64,000 nt of DNA from Atrichornis clamosus (taxonomy: Eukaryota; Chordata; Aves; Passeriformes; Menuridae), in assembly GCA_013400975.1 (NCBI GenBank), contig WBMZ01011909.1, forward strand, positions 102,175 to 166,174, written 5' to 3'. A program made the position numbers and the translations under genes. The notes under the pieces are model-generated. The model did no database searches. It saw only the letters and a list, made by a program, of their open reading frames with translations, and had not been told where the DNA came from. Below, in pieces: positions 24,777 through 36,100 of the stretch; within the stretch, counting starts at the first letter, position 1, and every line of letters starts with the position of its first letter.

Positions 24777-24830
24777 GGGGGGTGGGGGGCCTCTGTGTGT
24801 GTGTGTGTGTGTGTCCGGGGGGCGGGGGGG
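24777..24830 (+). repeat. G-run pairs flanking a (TG)n tract; G-quadruplex / Z-DNA potential
   Basis: The + strand carries G6-T-G6 (24777-24789), then a perfect (TG)n run of 21 bases (24794-24814), then G6-C-G7 (24817-24830). Four G-runs of six or more fit a G-quadruplex with two single-base loops and one long loop. The alternating purine-pyrimidine run in the middle is a classic Z-DNA-prone sequence. It is the strongest non-B-DNA candidate in the window and lies directly 5' of the CTCF-like motif. Confidence 0.85.
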
Positions 24831-24839
24831 CCCTCTGTT

Positions 24840-24853
24840 TCACTAGGTGGCAG
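24840..24853 (+). promoter_or_regulatory. CTCF-like binding motif
   Basis: TCACTAGGTGGCAG matches the CTCF core consensus CCASYAGRKGGCRS at 13 of 14 positions; only the first C is missing. CTCF is the vertebrate insulator and loop-anchor protein. By a simple count, about one single-mismatch hit is expected by chance in a window this size, so the motif alone is not proof. Its place at the edge of a GC-rich, G-run-bearing block raises the odds somewhat. It also overlaps the putative splice acceptor CACTAG|GTGG. Confidence 0.35.
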
Positions 24854-25056
24854 TGTCTGATTACATCTGGAAGGACCACGCCAGCCAGCCTGGTGTCTCC
24901 AGCTGTGACCTCCCGCACCAGGATGAAATCCCCGACGCCGCAGCCAGCTGGAAAGGTAGCACCACTGTTCACGTCTGTGTCTACACTGTTCACCTCAGCG
25001 GCTTCCAGGAGCTCTACAGGCACTTCCTGAGGCTACCTGATGGGGCTATCGTGGAG
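24847..25056 (+). other. Candidate coding exon, 210 bp, phase 0, unknown product
   Basis: An acceptor-like CCCTCTGTTTCACTAG ends at 24846 and a donor-like GTGGAG|GTAGGT follows 25056. Between them is an uninterrupted 70-codon frame in phase 0, with third positions biased to G or C (roughly two thirds). The predicted peptide opens VAVSDYIWKDH and carries SWKGSTTVH mid-way and GFQELYRHFLRL near its end. I do not recognise a domain. The upstream frame stops at the TAG inside the acceptor. Against it: the second plus frame and the minus strand are also open across most of the interval, as happens in GC-rich DNA, and no partner exon was found. It may equally be a conserved CTCF-bound element. Confidence 0.25.
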
Positions 25057-27391
25057 GTAGGTCCAGGCAGGCTCCTCGCTGCCAGGTTTTGGAGGCAAAG
25101 GGGTGCGCTTCAGAAGTAGGTCAGAGCCGAACCAGGAAAACAGGCCACGCCTGACCCTGCCCAAAACACACACTGAAATCTTCCGTAGGAAGACCTCACT
25201 CCTAAACAGTACAGTAAAATCAATGAGTTAATGCTTTTGCAGTGCAAAGTAGCAATTTAGGATTGTTTATAGAGCCATTTAAAGGCAATTATAAAAGATA
25301 TACATTGAAATTACACGCATAGAGATTATTTATAAATATATATCACTTAGAACCACATAAAGTCATTCTATACAGGAATTATTATATATATAAATATACA
25401 AGGTAAGCATTGTGCACATTTAACAGACAGCTATTACTGCAAGTATGGTCGTTCACTTAGTTTGTGCTCAGATACACGGAGCTAAGGCACAGTTAAATTA
25501 CCTACTGGCATCTTGCATGTTTCAGATTGAATCCTAGATGTTGTCAGATTTTTAGCAGCTTGAGCATTAAAGTAGAACACAGGATGTTATTAAAGAGACG
25601 TATCACCCATTACTTGTTTCATGGGCTGCATTTTGTTCATTGCTTTGTCATTTTTGTTCTAAGTGCTTTGAAGAAGAACATTTCCTTTTTGCCTTTGGTC
25701 TTGTGTTGAGAGACTCTTAAAAAAAGATTGGCATTTAGAGAAAGTAGAGTCAAAGGATAGTACTTTACCTACCCAGAAAAGAAATGGGAGCATCATTATG
25801 GAAGTCTTTTTACCAAAACTGGCACAAATGATGATGAAGTACAATGTTTTCAGCTGTGCTCTTCTAAGGTGAAGGTTCAAGTACATCTTTACAGCAAACG
25901 TTGCTTCTGCTTCTTTGTTTAATGTTTCAAGGCTGTTTTCTTCATTAAAGTTTTTATTCTTAATGTCTTTGCCCTACTTGGCTTTTTTAAGAAAATTTAA
26001 TTTAAAGGAAACTGTCCTCAAGGAATCCAAACATAATTTTCTGCCTGGGGAACTTGTGATTCACCAGAGTGAAGACACTGGAGTCTTCAAGCTGGCCAAA
26101 AAAAACAAGAGAAGGCATGTGGCCCATGTGAAGTAGAATTTAAATACTGGAACAAAGAAACTGGCAAATCCAGGTCCATGCCTAAGTCTGTTATAGAAAC
26201 TCACCATACAGATAATTGCCTAGACTTTTTCTAAAGCACCTTTTCCATGTTTGAGGTCAAAAAGGCAGCCCAGCTCCTACTTTCTGCCTGTTACAAGCAT
26301 AGCTCTTTGCAGAATGTTTTTTCCCAATTAAGTTCTTCTCAGATTTTCAATTGTGAGATTTCATTCTACTTCCACAAGGCTGAGGAGGGAGAGTCTTTGA
26401 ACACCCTGGTGCATTGGTTCAGTTCATTAATCCATTCTGTGCTTCTGAGAGATCAGAAATGCATTCCCATACAATGGAGTTTTGTCTTCCCAGGTGGGAT
26501 TTCAAGAAGCTTCCAGCATCCACAGAGTGAGCACTGCACGATGTGAATGGCTCAAGTCACTTCTCTACACACCAGATCACAACATAACCTATCTCTAAAA
26601 TCCACATGACTGAGTCTTTGGTCATTGTCTTGAAAGCTGCTCATCTGATTTAGGAGATCACTGCATTCTTTACAGCATTTTTACTTGTAGATCTAAATAC
26701 AATTACATGTAAGAAATGCACGTAACTAATAATTGCAGCAAAACCCATATACAGATCTCACTTTTAGCTGATAACAAATTTAATTATTCAAATTTATTTA
26801 TAGGTCAGGGCTTTCAATTTCAGTTCCAAATTAGGAATAATTAATGAATTTTAAAACTATACACTGACTTGTAAGAAGATTGCTGCCGTGGGGTAAAATA
26901 TGCCTGAGCTTTACAACTTGCTGCTGTTGTCACCCCTCAGGAAAAAGATTTTTTGCCTTTGCTGCAGCTAGACAAGCAGGGGTGCTTGAATGGGGTTAGA
27001 GAATCACTTTGGAGCTGAAGGGCACATTGCAATGTTATGTACAGCCTTTAAGAGTGTAGGAGATGAAAGATTACCTGGGCTTCTTGGCATAATCTTTTCA
27101 GTCTTCTGCCTCTGTTGACAACTCATTGTGTATAGGCATTTTCAGTTTGAATATCTAGAACTAGTCTAAAGAACCTGGTAGTTTAGGTATTTACCTCCAT
27201 TTTTGATTCAATGGAAAGATTTTTCTGGATCTTTATGGTCTACTTGGTCAGAAGTCTCTTCTTATTCTAAGTGTAATCATTATCAGCTTCCATGTATTTA
27301 TTTGGATCACCCTTTGGTGTAAATGAGACTACTCTTTTTTAGAGGTTTTCCTTCATAATATAATTTCATAATCTTACCCGTTTTCTGCCAG

Positions 27392-27500
27392 GATGAGTAC
27401 AAGACCTCACCAGAAGAAATAAAATGGGCTCCCTATTTGCTTTTTGCTCCTCTCCTCACCTTTCCAGCAGTGGTGAAGGAGAGAGGCCTTTTCCACACTG
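27392..27500 (+). other. Weak exon-like segment, 109 bp
   Basis: CGTTTTCTGCCAG ends at 27391 as an acceptor-like site, and CACACTG|GTGAGG gives a donor-like site after 27500. The frame starting GAT GAG TAC is open through the segment and on to a TAG at 27653-27655. The product begins DEYKTSPEEIKW and matches nothing I know. The polypyrimidine tract is short. A chance pairing of splice-like signals is the most likely explanation. Confidence 0.1.
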
Positions 27501-28692
27501 GTGAGGGCAGCGATTGTCACCTATTCTCTCTCCCTGTCATAGGAATGACAGCTGCCTTTCCTCTTCATGATCAGCAAGCCTCTTTCTCCTCGCCAGAGAC
27601 AAGATATTTGTACAAATTGCTGTCTTGGGACTGTAAGAACGGGGGAGGTCTGTAGTAATTGTGACATGATCCTGCCTGTGTTTGTACATCTATCTTGTCT
27701 GCAGAGTTCACAGAGCAAGAAAACAACCAATTTTTGCTTATCTTTCTCTTCCGGGTGGGTTAGTGCTCTTGTACAACAGCAGAATACAAGGAGTAATTCA
27801 AAAGCATCTAGGAACGGGGTTTACATGCACCCTCTTCCTGCAAAACAATCATGTTTTTTGTTATAGTAACACACCAAGTTTGAAAATGTAATTATTTCAG
27901 TGCAACTTTTTGTTTGTTTGTTCACATTTATTAAGAAACTGAAAACTTGTAGCTCTGGTGCTAACAAAAAGAAAAGACTTTGACATTTAATTTCTGTGAC
28001 TTTCAGGAGTCATATCTGAAAGAACCATAACACTTATTCCTAATTACTGCAGTGGAACCTCATTAATTCAAGCATTTGGGGACTAAGATCTCTCCATCGG
28101 ACATTTAGTGCTTTGAGCCCTTACAGTGTGGTGGGTGCTGGTGTTGGTGGATATTCTTCAGAAATAATAGGAGGAAATGAGCAATTTGGCAGAAAGCAAC
28201 ACAGAAATTATAACTGTGAAAAAGCATGTGCAAATATAGACGATTTTCAGAGGGCACCAGCAACATAAGCTGTAGCTTCTTAGCACTCAGCTACCTGAGG
28301 TGTGTGTGCCGGCTGGAGATGTCTGGGGCAGTGCTTCTCTTGCCAAACATGAAAACAGCTTTGAAATCACCAGGCCAAATTCTCCCTCAAATTAATGTGT
28401 TCAACTCCTGGTGACTTCAACCCCAGATATGTTTCTGTATCAGCAGATATTCTTTGATAGGCAGAAGAGGAATTTTGCATAATCTTTCTGTAAATTCCTT
28501 GGATGCTCATAAGGAAATCACTTTATATTTACAGACTCATCCTGCTCTTTTATATTTCTATGAAAGCAGGATTTTCTCATAGACCTAATTCAGCAAAGCA
28601 CTTCAGTGTGAACTTAACTTTATCTAAGGAGCCAAAACATTTATTTTAATAATAATTACCTTCCCTTTCTTTTTCTTTTTTTTTTTTTCCAG

Positions 28693-28708
28693 TAAGCAAG
28701 ACCAGTTG
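28693..28708 (+). other. Candidate 16-nt micro-exon or noncoding exon edge
   Basis: A long pyrimidine tract (about 28660-28690, including a run of 13 T) ends in CCAG. Then follow the 16 bases TAAGCAAGACCAGTTG and a full-strength donor GTAAGT. Both splice signals are unusually good for random sequence. Sixteen bases is not a multiple of three and the segment begins with a stop in one frame, so a coding role would depend on its neighbours. It could be a micro-exon, a lncRNA exon or chance. Confidence 0.2.
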
Positions 28709-29879
28709 GTAAGTGCTGTGTGTAGATTTACATTAGTTAGGAATGAATGTCTCTCTACGCAATCACTTGTTGAAAATGCTTATTTCTTTAAGCATGATAT
28801 TTCCATTAGAAGGCCAACTTTCCTGGTATAACTAGAAATTTCATGTCTGGTAGGAAATGTAGTTTTATAGGTTTCATAAGGATGAGGCAAAATGAATTGT
28901 TTAAAAAGGAACATTAAGTACAAGGTGACATGTATAAATTGCCCTAGAAATGTTAAATAAAAAGATTTTTTTTAAATGTGCAGCATAAAAATTATAGAGG
29001 TTAAACTTATAGGTGGAGTCCTTTTATCATAAGCATTGTAAAACTCAAAGAATTCACATGCAGTAAAAACCATTTTCCTTTTTACCTATAATATATTTCT
29101 CCTTTATAGTAATTCAATTTAAGTGGTGGCTAACCAAGAAATGACCTTCCTCAAATAAATCACTTTTCATGCTTTTCTGTATTCATTAATCTGATGTTAT
29201 TGTAATATACAGGAAATTATTGAATTTTAACATTTTAAATGTATTTGAAATCCACACACAGAAAAGTTAATGATAGTGGTGCGTGTTTGCTGTCTATATG
29301 GTGATAACACCAACTTGTTGGTTTTATCTCGACTTTTGCTGACTGGAGTTGATTTCTTATTAAAAGGGCAAAGATAAGTCACTTTAACTCAACAAAAAAT
29401 CAGTTTCTTATTATAGACCTAGTAAACCTCGGCATTGTAGAGAAAGTTTTTGTATAGTATGATTTTATCTATGAAATAAGCCTTCACAAATGTCAAGGAT
29501 TCATCCAATTTAAACTTACTGGATAAAAGAGATCTGTTTTCCCTAATTACTTGAAAAGTACCTAGCAGTAATAGGATAAGACAGCGTAGGTGACTAGCCA
29601 ATTACTTAGTTTAAGCTATTTACATCAATCCATATGCTATAAATTATGTCTAAACCCTCTTGCACTTCTGGAAAAGTGAATAAAATCATATAAGTTTATT
29701 TTGAATACAAGATCAGATATGGTATGCTGAGTGACACTTAAAAAGAATGAAACAGTAACCATAGCTTATTTTCTGAAGCAATCTTGACACTAATGCTAAA
29801 TTACAGCTTGGAAACATCTAGCATTTTTACCTTTATAAGAAAAGGCTTTTTACATATTTAACATAATTCTAGGGAAAAT

Positions 29880-30170
29880 ATACTGGAATTATGTATAAAG
29901 ATATGTACACTGTAACCAAAGGGCATTTATATTCCCCAGTAGAATACTTACAACAATTTTATTGCCATTTGGTGTCATTTTCTAACAGATATAAAATACA
30001 GCCAGTAAACAAACTAGACTTTAGATTTAAGCTGACAGCTGTTCCTTCAGAAGCAATATTCAGATATTTAATCTTAAGAATACTGAATATTTTACAATTG
30101 TTTGAGCAAACTATACTTTTAGCATATGAAGGACCGCATGCTTTTATATACAGTTCTTGGATCTGATAAT
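29880..30170. promoter_or_regulatory. Possible enhancer-like non-coding element
   Basis: Forkhead GTAAACAA (30005-30012), TALE-type TGACAG (30033-30038) and E-box CAGCTG (30036-30041) lie within 40 bp, in sequence with few simple runs. An open frame of 91 codons (29891-30166) crosses it but has no domain signature. Regulatory function is inferred from motif clustering only. Confidence 0.2.
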
Positions 30171-32751
30171 GACACTAAAAAACAACCTTAGAATAATCTA
30201 CACATTTGTCGCTCCCATATATTCCCTGGGCAAATCAACAAATTGCCTCATGTTTTATTCTTAATTCCACAAATCCTTTTTTTTTATACACAGTGTTGCT
30301 ATGAATATTGGGCCCTATTTTTTTCCTGTGTGTGCACAAGCCATGCAGTTGACTCCAGCACAGTTTATGCATGTACGTGAGTGCAGCTTTTTCTGGCTCT
30401 AATTTCATTAAGGGAATAAATTGACCAAGTGTACTGCAAAAGCCCCACATGTTGTTTTCATAAAGAGTTTCACTTCAGTGATCACTAAAGGTTTATGGAG
30501 GAGAGAAAGAGGGAGGGTTGCTCCAGCTCAGTAACCGAGGTTGGTACACCACCAACGACTTCATCATCATCTCACCAGACACAAGGAGGGAGTAGCACAG
30601 CTTGGCCCTTTCCATAAACTGGGTCAGCTGCAGGGAATGGGTGAGGACTTCTTGACTGAGGAGAGGCTGGGCAAAGGTAATTACTTGGTGCAAACTGACC
30701 CACTTTGGCTTCAGCAGCTTCATGTCAGTCATCCACAAACATGGCCAGTCCATGAGTAGGTTTCCTGGAGATCCCTGTAAAAGCAGGGATTAACAGCAAA
30801 GGTTTATCCCTCACAAGAATAATTCCTCTCACATTAATGCATGCAGGTGTGTGCATACTTCTGGGCTGAATAGGCTTCACCACATGCTGCCTGCCTAATT
30901 CTGAGATTTAATCTTGTCCCATTGAAAACAAATAATACTTTGCAACTGCTTTCAGTGGGAGAATGATCCCTCTCAGCATGCACTGAGGTTCAGTTGGGAA
31001 TCGTAAATTTTACCAAGTCAGCTAAGGGATACTCCCATGGACATACGCATTCGAAGCGGTACAGCCTGCAAACTTACGGCCCTTTTGTTGAGGGCCATGG
31101 CAGTGTAGCTAGTTTCACTGCAAATAAGAAGTTAATCAGACTGTTTTAAGTTATTGTTACCAGTATATATTTCTCCTTTAATGTTATAATTCAATTAAAG
31201 ATAATCAGTTTAAGAAAGAAATCAGTTGTCCAGGAAGTGCTTTCTGTCCCACTGAAAAGATGAGAAGAAGAAAACAAGTTTCCTGGAGAAATCTCGTGCT
31301 TGTGTGCTTTTTTCTTAAATTACTCCAACTCGTCCCGCATGTGACATGTAAACCCTGTCCTGAAAGGGACCCAGTCTGTTGGTCCTTGCCCTTGTCATGG
31401 CTAAGCGAATCCATTTGCTGCAGACGAAGTGGATGTGCACAGTGTGTCTCAGTTGAGCAGAAGTTATGTCTCCGTAACTTCTGTTTCAGGTTGTTTTCCT
31501 TGTCAGGTATAAGACCAGGTCTTTGGTTTTTTTGTTTTTCAGTAAATCGTGGTATAGTTTTAAATGGAAACTGTCTATTAAGTATCAATCTATTAAGATT
31601 ATCAGCCGCAGTCAAGAATGTGTTGCTACACGCAACAGGATGGAAATGCAGGCAGTCTTGCCGTTTCCCTCCTCCCTAGTTTTCTACGAATCCCAGGCTT
31701 TACTTAATCTGAACCCCAGAAACTCACAGAATCATGTGGAAAAAGATTTTTTTCCTTCAATTACCAAATTACTGAAATACCAGAACTACCGTGTTATAGC
31801 CTTGTTCCGTATGTGAATATATCATTTTAAATCATACTGGCTATTTATTACTTTCAGAGAACTTGGGGTGAGAGCAAGTGTTACCTACCTAACATGGAAA
31901 TTTTCATTTCACTTTCCGTGAGGGCCTGAAGAGTTAGAGCTGTTTCCTTCAGTTATTCCCAGAAGGTAAGGCAGCAAGTTCAAGCGCACCCATTCAGTCT
32001 GAGCCAATGCTCAAGGGAAAAATGCTGCCATAGTACTACATAACAAACAGCCGTGCTGATAATTAAGGGTGCTTTAAAGGTGCTATTTTGTATTTTTAAA
32101 AAATCCCTTTCAGTTTCAACCACTTTAAACTCTGAGATTTGTTGCATTTTCAGTGATTTTCAGAATGATTTTATGCTGCAAGGGCAGAGCTCCTCATTGT
32201 TGCAGAAGGTATTTTGTACTTTTAAACACTTACAATCTTTATTCATCACGCAGTTTTACCTGAATCAGCAGTAAAATCTCTGAAGTCAAAGGATAATTGC
32301 CAAAACAGCATTAACTTATTTTATTGGAATAAAAAAATAACCTTTGAAAAACTACCTTGCAGCTACATAGATTGACAAAATGCATCAATTATATTTTTGC
32401 TCACTTTATAATTACACTGTAGTAAGTGCACAGTGAACTTTACTACATGGTTGATTAACCATAAGGTTACTGCTATTAAGTCACTCTCAGAAACAACAAC
32501 TTGGACTTTAATTTAAGAACATAACTCTGCACAACATCTGATCAAGTCTAAAAATCTGACATATTTATACAAGCTTCAATTTAAAGTACACAAGTAAATG
32601 ATAGCACCTTAATTGCAGCAAAGGGTTTCTGTTGCTTCAGTCAGGGTATGTGAACAAGCAGGTTTGAAAAAGCTCCTGGTGTTAACCAACACCAAAGGAA
32701 AGGCTTTTACAGTGAACTCTAAATATCCCCTGTATCCTCTTTTTTGCATAG

Positions 32752-33141
32752 AAGCAAGTCTTATGAGGAGCAGCTGAGGGAGCTGGGATTGTTTAGCCTG
32801 GAGAAAAGGATCCTCAGGGGGGATTTTATTGATCTCCACAACTACCTGAAAGGAGATTGTAGCCAGGTGGGGGTTGGTCTCTTCTGCCAGGTAACAAATG
32901 ACAGGACAAGAGGAAACGGATTGGATATTAGGAAGAATTTCTTGACAACCTGAAAGGCTTTTTGAGCACAGGAACAGGCTGCCCAGAGAAGCAGTTGAGT
33001 CACCATCCCTGGAGGCGTTCAAAAGACGTGTAGATGTGGCACTCAAGAACATGGCTTAGTGGTGCACTTCTCAGTATTAGGCTTATGGCTGTACTCAATG
33101 ATCTTAAAGGTCTTTTCCAACCTCAGTTATTCCATGAAATT
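32752..33141 (+). mobile_element. CR1 retroposon 3' region with an internal deletion
   Basis: From about 32752 the sequence follows the CR1 ORF2-end and 3' UTR pattern: GAGCAGCTGAGGGAGCTGGG, ACTACCTGAAAGGAGATTGT, CAGGCTGCCCAGAGAAGCAG, CACCATCCCTGGAGGCGTTC and ATCTTAAAGGTCTTTTCCAA. It ends in a decayed tail near 33141. Compared with the pattern I know for this family, about 25 bp are missing between AGAGGAAAC and GGATTGGATATTAGG (near 32921). Orientation is sense. The minus-strand 147-codon frame at 32609-33052 runs through this element and is a by-product, as is the plus frame at 32744-32953. Confidence 0.93.
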
Positions 33142-36100
33142 AAATTAGTGTTCCAACTTCTGGGGAATTGAGATTACATCTCTAGGTATACACTGATGGT
33201 GTTTCTACATTTTTTTCTCAGATTACTGTAACTGGAAAAATATTTCTGTTTCTGTTAACTCCCTGATGCTATAGGCCCCCTTTTTGTCTTCTGTCATCTT
33301 GACTTTGTGTAATGCAAAAGTGTTGTTATGAAGTCCTGCCATGATGTTTTATCTCTTTTTGACCTGCCCTGAAGATTGTTTTTGCCATGACAGAAACAGT
33401 TTTGGACAACCTAAAACTGGACTATCTCTTAGTTTGAAAGAATAAAAGTAAAAATAAAGTAGTAGCTGTTCTGTGTAAGTGGTATCTAGCTGAGAAGAAG
33501 GAATAGCATGGTACAGAGAAACTTGCCTAGGGTATAGGATGCACAAGTTCACTCCAAGATTTAGCCTCAGCTTTTCACGTGAGGTGGGGGATATCCCCAG
33601 TGTTGCCTGTATCCCTCTGTTCCAGACGTAACAGCACTTGCTAGCTTCACAGTGCATCAAGCCCAGAACCACAACAAATGTTGTAAGATGCTTCAACAGA
33701 CTGATAATAAGAATACAAAAAAACACCCAACAGAAATTAGAGGTTATTCCCAAACACATACCTATGTTTGTATAATTCATTATACCTGCGCTAAACTAGG
33801 TTGATAATAGCAAAATTATTTTTTAAATTACTGTATTACTGGATCAACCTGCTTTTTCATGCTAACATTTAAGTAACAGCAGCTAGACAGAGCTGAGGCT
33901 CAATTACTTCTCAGTGTCTGAAATTTGGTTTCTGTTCAAATTCATCTCAGCAAAATTACTCTTATCTAGGCACCCCAAAACATGAAAACAGTTGGAGCCA
34001 GGGCACTCTTGTGCAAAATGCCACCCACATGACATAAGCTGAGGATCTGACATGTGATGTGGTAACTACTAATGTACTGAGCTGAACCTGATGCAGTGCC
34101 TTGGCTTTATAACCAGTTTCCAGTCTTATAACATCATCTCCTCCTCATGGCCATGATTTCCTTCTTTGAAGGTCTATTCTTTATTCACTCAAATCTTCTC
34201 TGTGTGTCGAGAACATCATAAGAAGAAATTTTTAAAAGCAATGGGCATAAAAATCCCCATTCCACTGTTTTACTAAAGCATTTAGAGTGAGAAAAATTAG
34301 GCGAATTCACATTTCACATGTGTTTAAATTGTTAATCTCACTGCTCTATCTGTATTAGTGAATACATTTACAGTAAGTTTTACTTTATAATATTTTGGCA
34401 GAACTGTTAGAAAAATTGTTATAGGCCCAGGAGTGGAACTGAACCATGAAAGCTAAACTGTAAGCTGCTGCAAAGCTGGGTTATTAGTATGACAGAATAA
34501 AATTTCACACACGCGAAAGCATCTAAGCTGTGATATTTTGAAAGCAAGAAGAGAGGGGTGGGGAAGGGTAATCAAAGTCATCTACGTTCCCTCTGATATT
34601 TCACTGAATGCTGCCATAATAATATGTTGGTTTTGTCTGTTCTGTTTTTCAGGCATTTGGTGATATTAGTGAAGAAAGTCTTTTGTGTAATGAAGTGAGC
34701 ACAGACCAGGAGTGCATAAGGGAAAAGGACAGTGTGCTGTATACATCTACATGTATCAAGCTGAGGGAGATGAAAAAGAGCAAAGCAAGGTGGAAAGGTA
34801 TTTTTTTCAATTTCTGTACCTAGCTGAAAAACAATACTGAGACCTAAGCATAAAATAATGGGAGGGATAAAAAAACCCAAATAATTTTAAAACACGATTT
34901 GTCTTGGGAAAGATAGGGTGTGATCAGTGAGAGCTGAAATGTCACAGTTGTGTTTTCCAGTGTGTCTTCATCCCTGAGTGTGCTTTCCAGGGTGTCCCTT
35001 CATTGCATAGCTGTTCCAAGAGTCCTGAAGGCTGAAGAGGTGTCCTTTACCCAAACACTGTCACACCTTCATAAACTCAATACTGTAATGCAATCCAGAG
35101 CAACCTATCCTGAGCAAGGACCAGCATTTAAAATATGATGGGGGCAAGCTTAAATCAGTTATTTTATATATAATTAGGTGTGCTTCCACACATATTGGTG
35201 TGAGTGCAAATTTTCAGTCTCTCAGACTTGCATTGTGTTTTCCACTGTGTACTGAGAGCCACGGGACCCCTCACCGTGCCTGGAGAAGTACATGCAGAGT
35301 GGAACATCTCTGTCAAGTTGTTCAGTGAAGTTGCTCCTGACCAAAGGCAGTATCAGGGCGTTTGATGACAGAGAGTTGAAGAACACACTGGGTGTCCTTG
35401 GACATCACTGGTCTTGTGAAATATCAATTTCTTTTTGCTCCTTATCTAGGCTCTTAGTGCCAGATCTGGCTCCACCAGATCTCTGCACTCAGCTGAGTCC
35501 TATCACTGTCAGTTTTCCAATGCCCTCTAAGGAGTAAAGTTCAGTTAAATGCACTATCTGTTGTTTTAAATCCACAGTAATCTTGTTTGCTAACAGATAA
35601 ACCTTGGAAAGTTCACATGATCACACAAGACACATTTTATTTTAAGGAAAACTGGCAAATGCAGAGTATGAGCTCTTGCTCCTATATTCCTTTTATTGGG
35701 GGAGGGAGGTCATGCACTGTTGGTGTATTTGCATCATGTCTTTTTCTACATCTTTTTTTCTATTCTTCAGGAAATCCCGTTGTGTCTGGCAAGAGCTAGT
35801 TCCTGCAGTAATGCAGGGTCAATGGAGCTGTTTACAGCCTGATCCACATCCATGGTATGGCTTCTGTCTGGTAGAATTTACGTTTCTGATGGCTACATCT
35901 CTGCATACAGTGTTGTCCTGCGAATGCTTCCTTGTAGCTCTTCTGTGGATCCAACAAGCTGTTCAGTGTGGTGAACGCATGGGAGCAGATCACATATTGG
36001 ATCATGCAAACACAATTACTTCATATAATTTTTTTTCTTCCAAATTGCGGGACATTGCTAGATTTCTCAGGTTTGCTTGTTTCTGCTTTTTCAGGTTTGC

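Larger units (their letters stand above)
25131..32751. other. AT-rich non-coding stretch with a few splice-like signals
   Basis: Chance-length open frames only. Segments with splice-site-like edges are listed separately at 27392-27500 and 28693-28708. The region 29880-30170 carries a forkhead site GTAAACAA (30005-30012) and an E-box CAGCTG (30036-30041) and may be an enhancer. At 31205-31679 both strands are open for more than 130 codons, with no recognisable motif in either product. Confidence 0.45.

Noticed and set aside
26990..27050. AGAGAATCACTTTGGAGCTG as a CR1 remnant
   Set aside because: Resemblance to the CR1 tail region stops after about 20 bases; too weak to support.
30493..30753. 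86-codon minus-strand frame starting MDWPCLWMTDMK as a processed pseudogene
   Set aside because: No parent gene recognised, no poly-A tail and no flanking duplication.
32609..33052. 147-codon minus-strand open frame, the longest in the window
   Set aside because: It runs antisense through the CR1 at 32752-33141 and shows no protein motif; it is a repeat by-product.
33349..33780. 143-codon minus-strand open frame with a hydrophobic N-terminal part
   Set aside because: Length is within chance expectation for 64 kb of AT-rich DNA, and hydrophobicity follows from T-rich codons. No splice or promoter context was seen.
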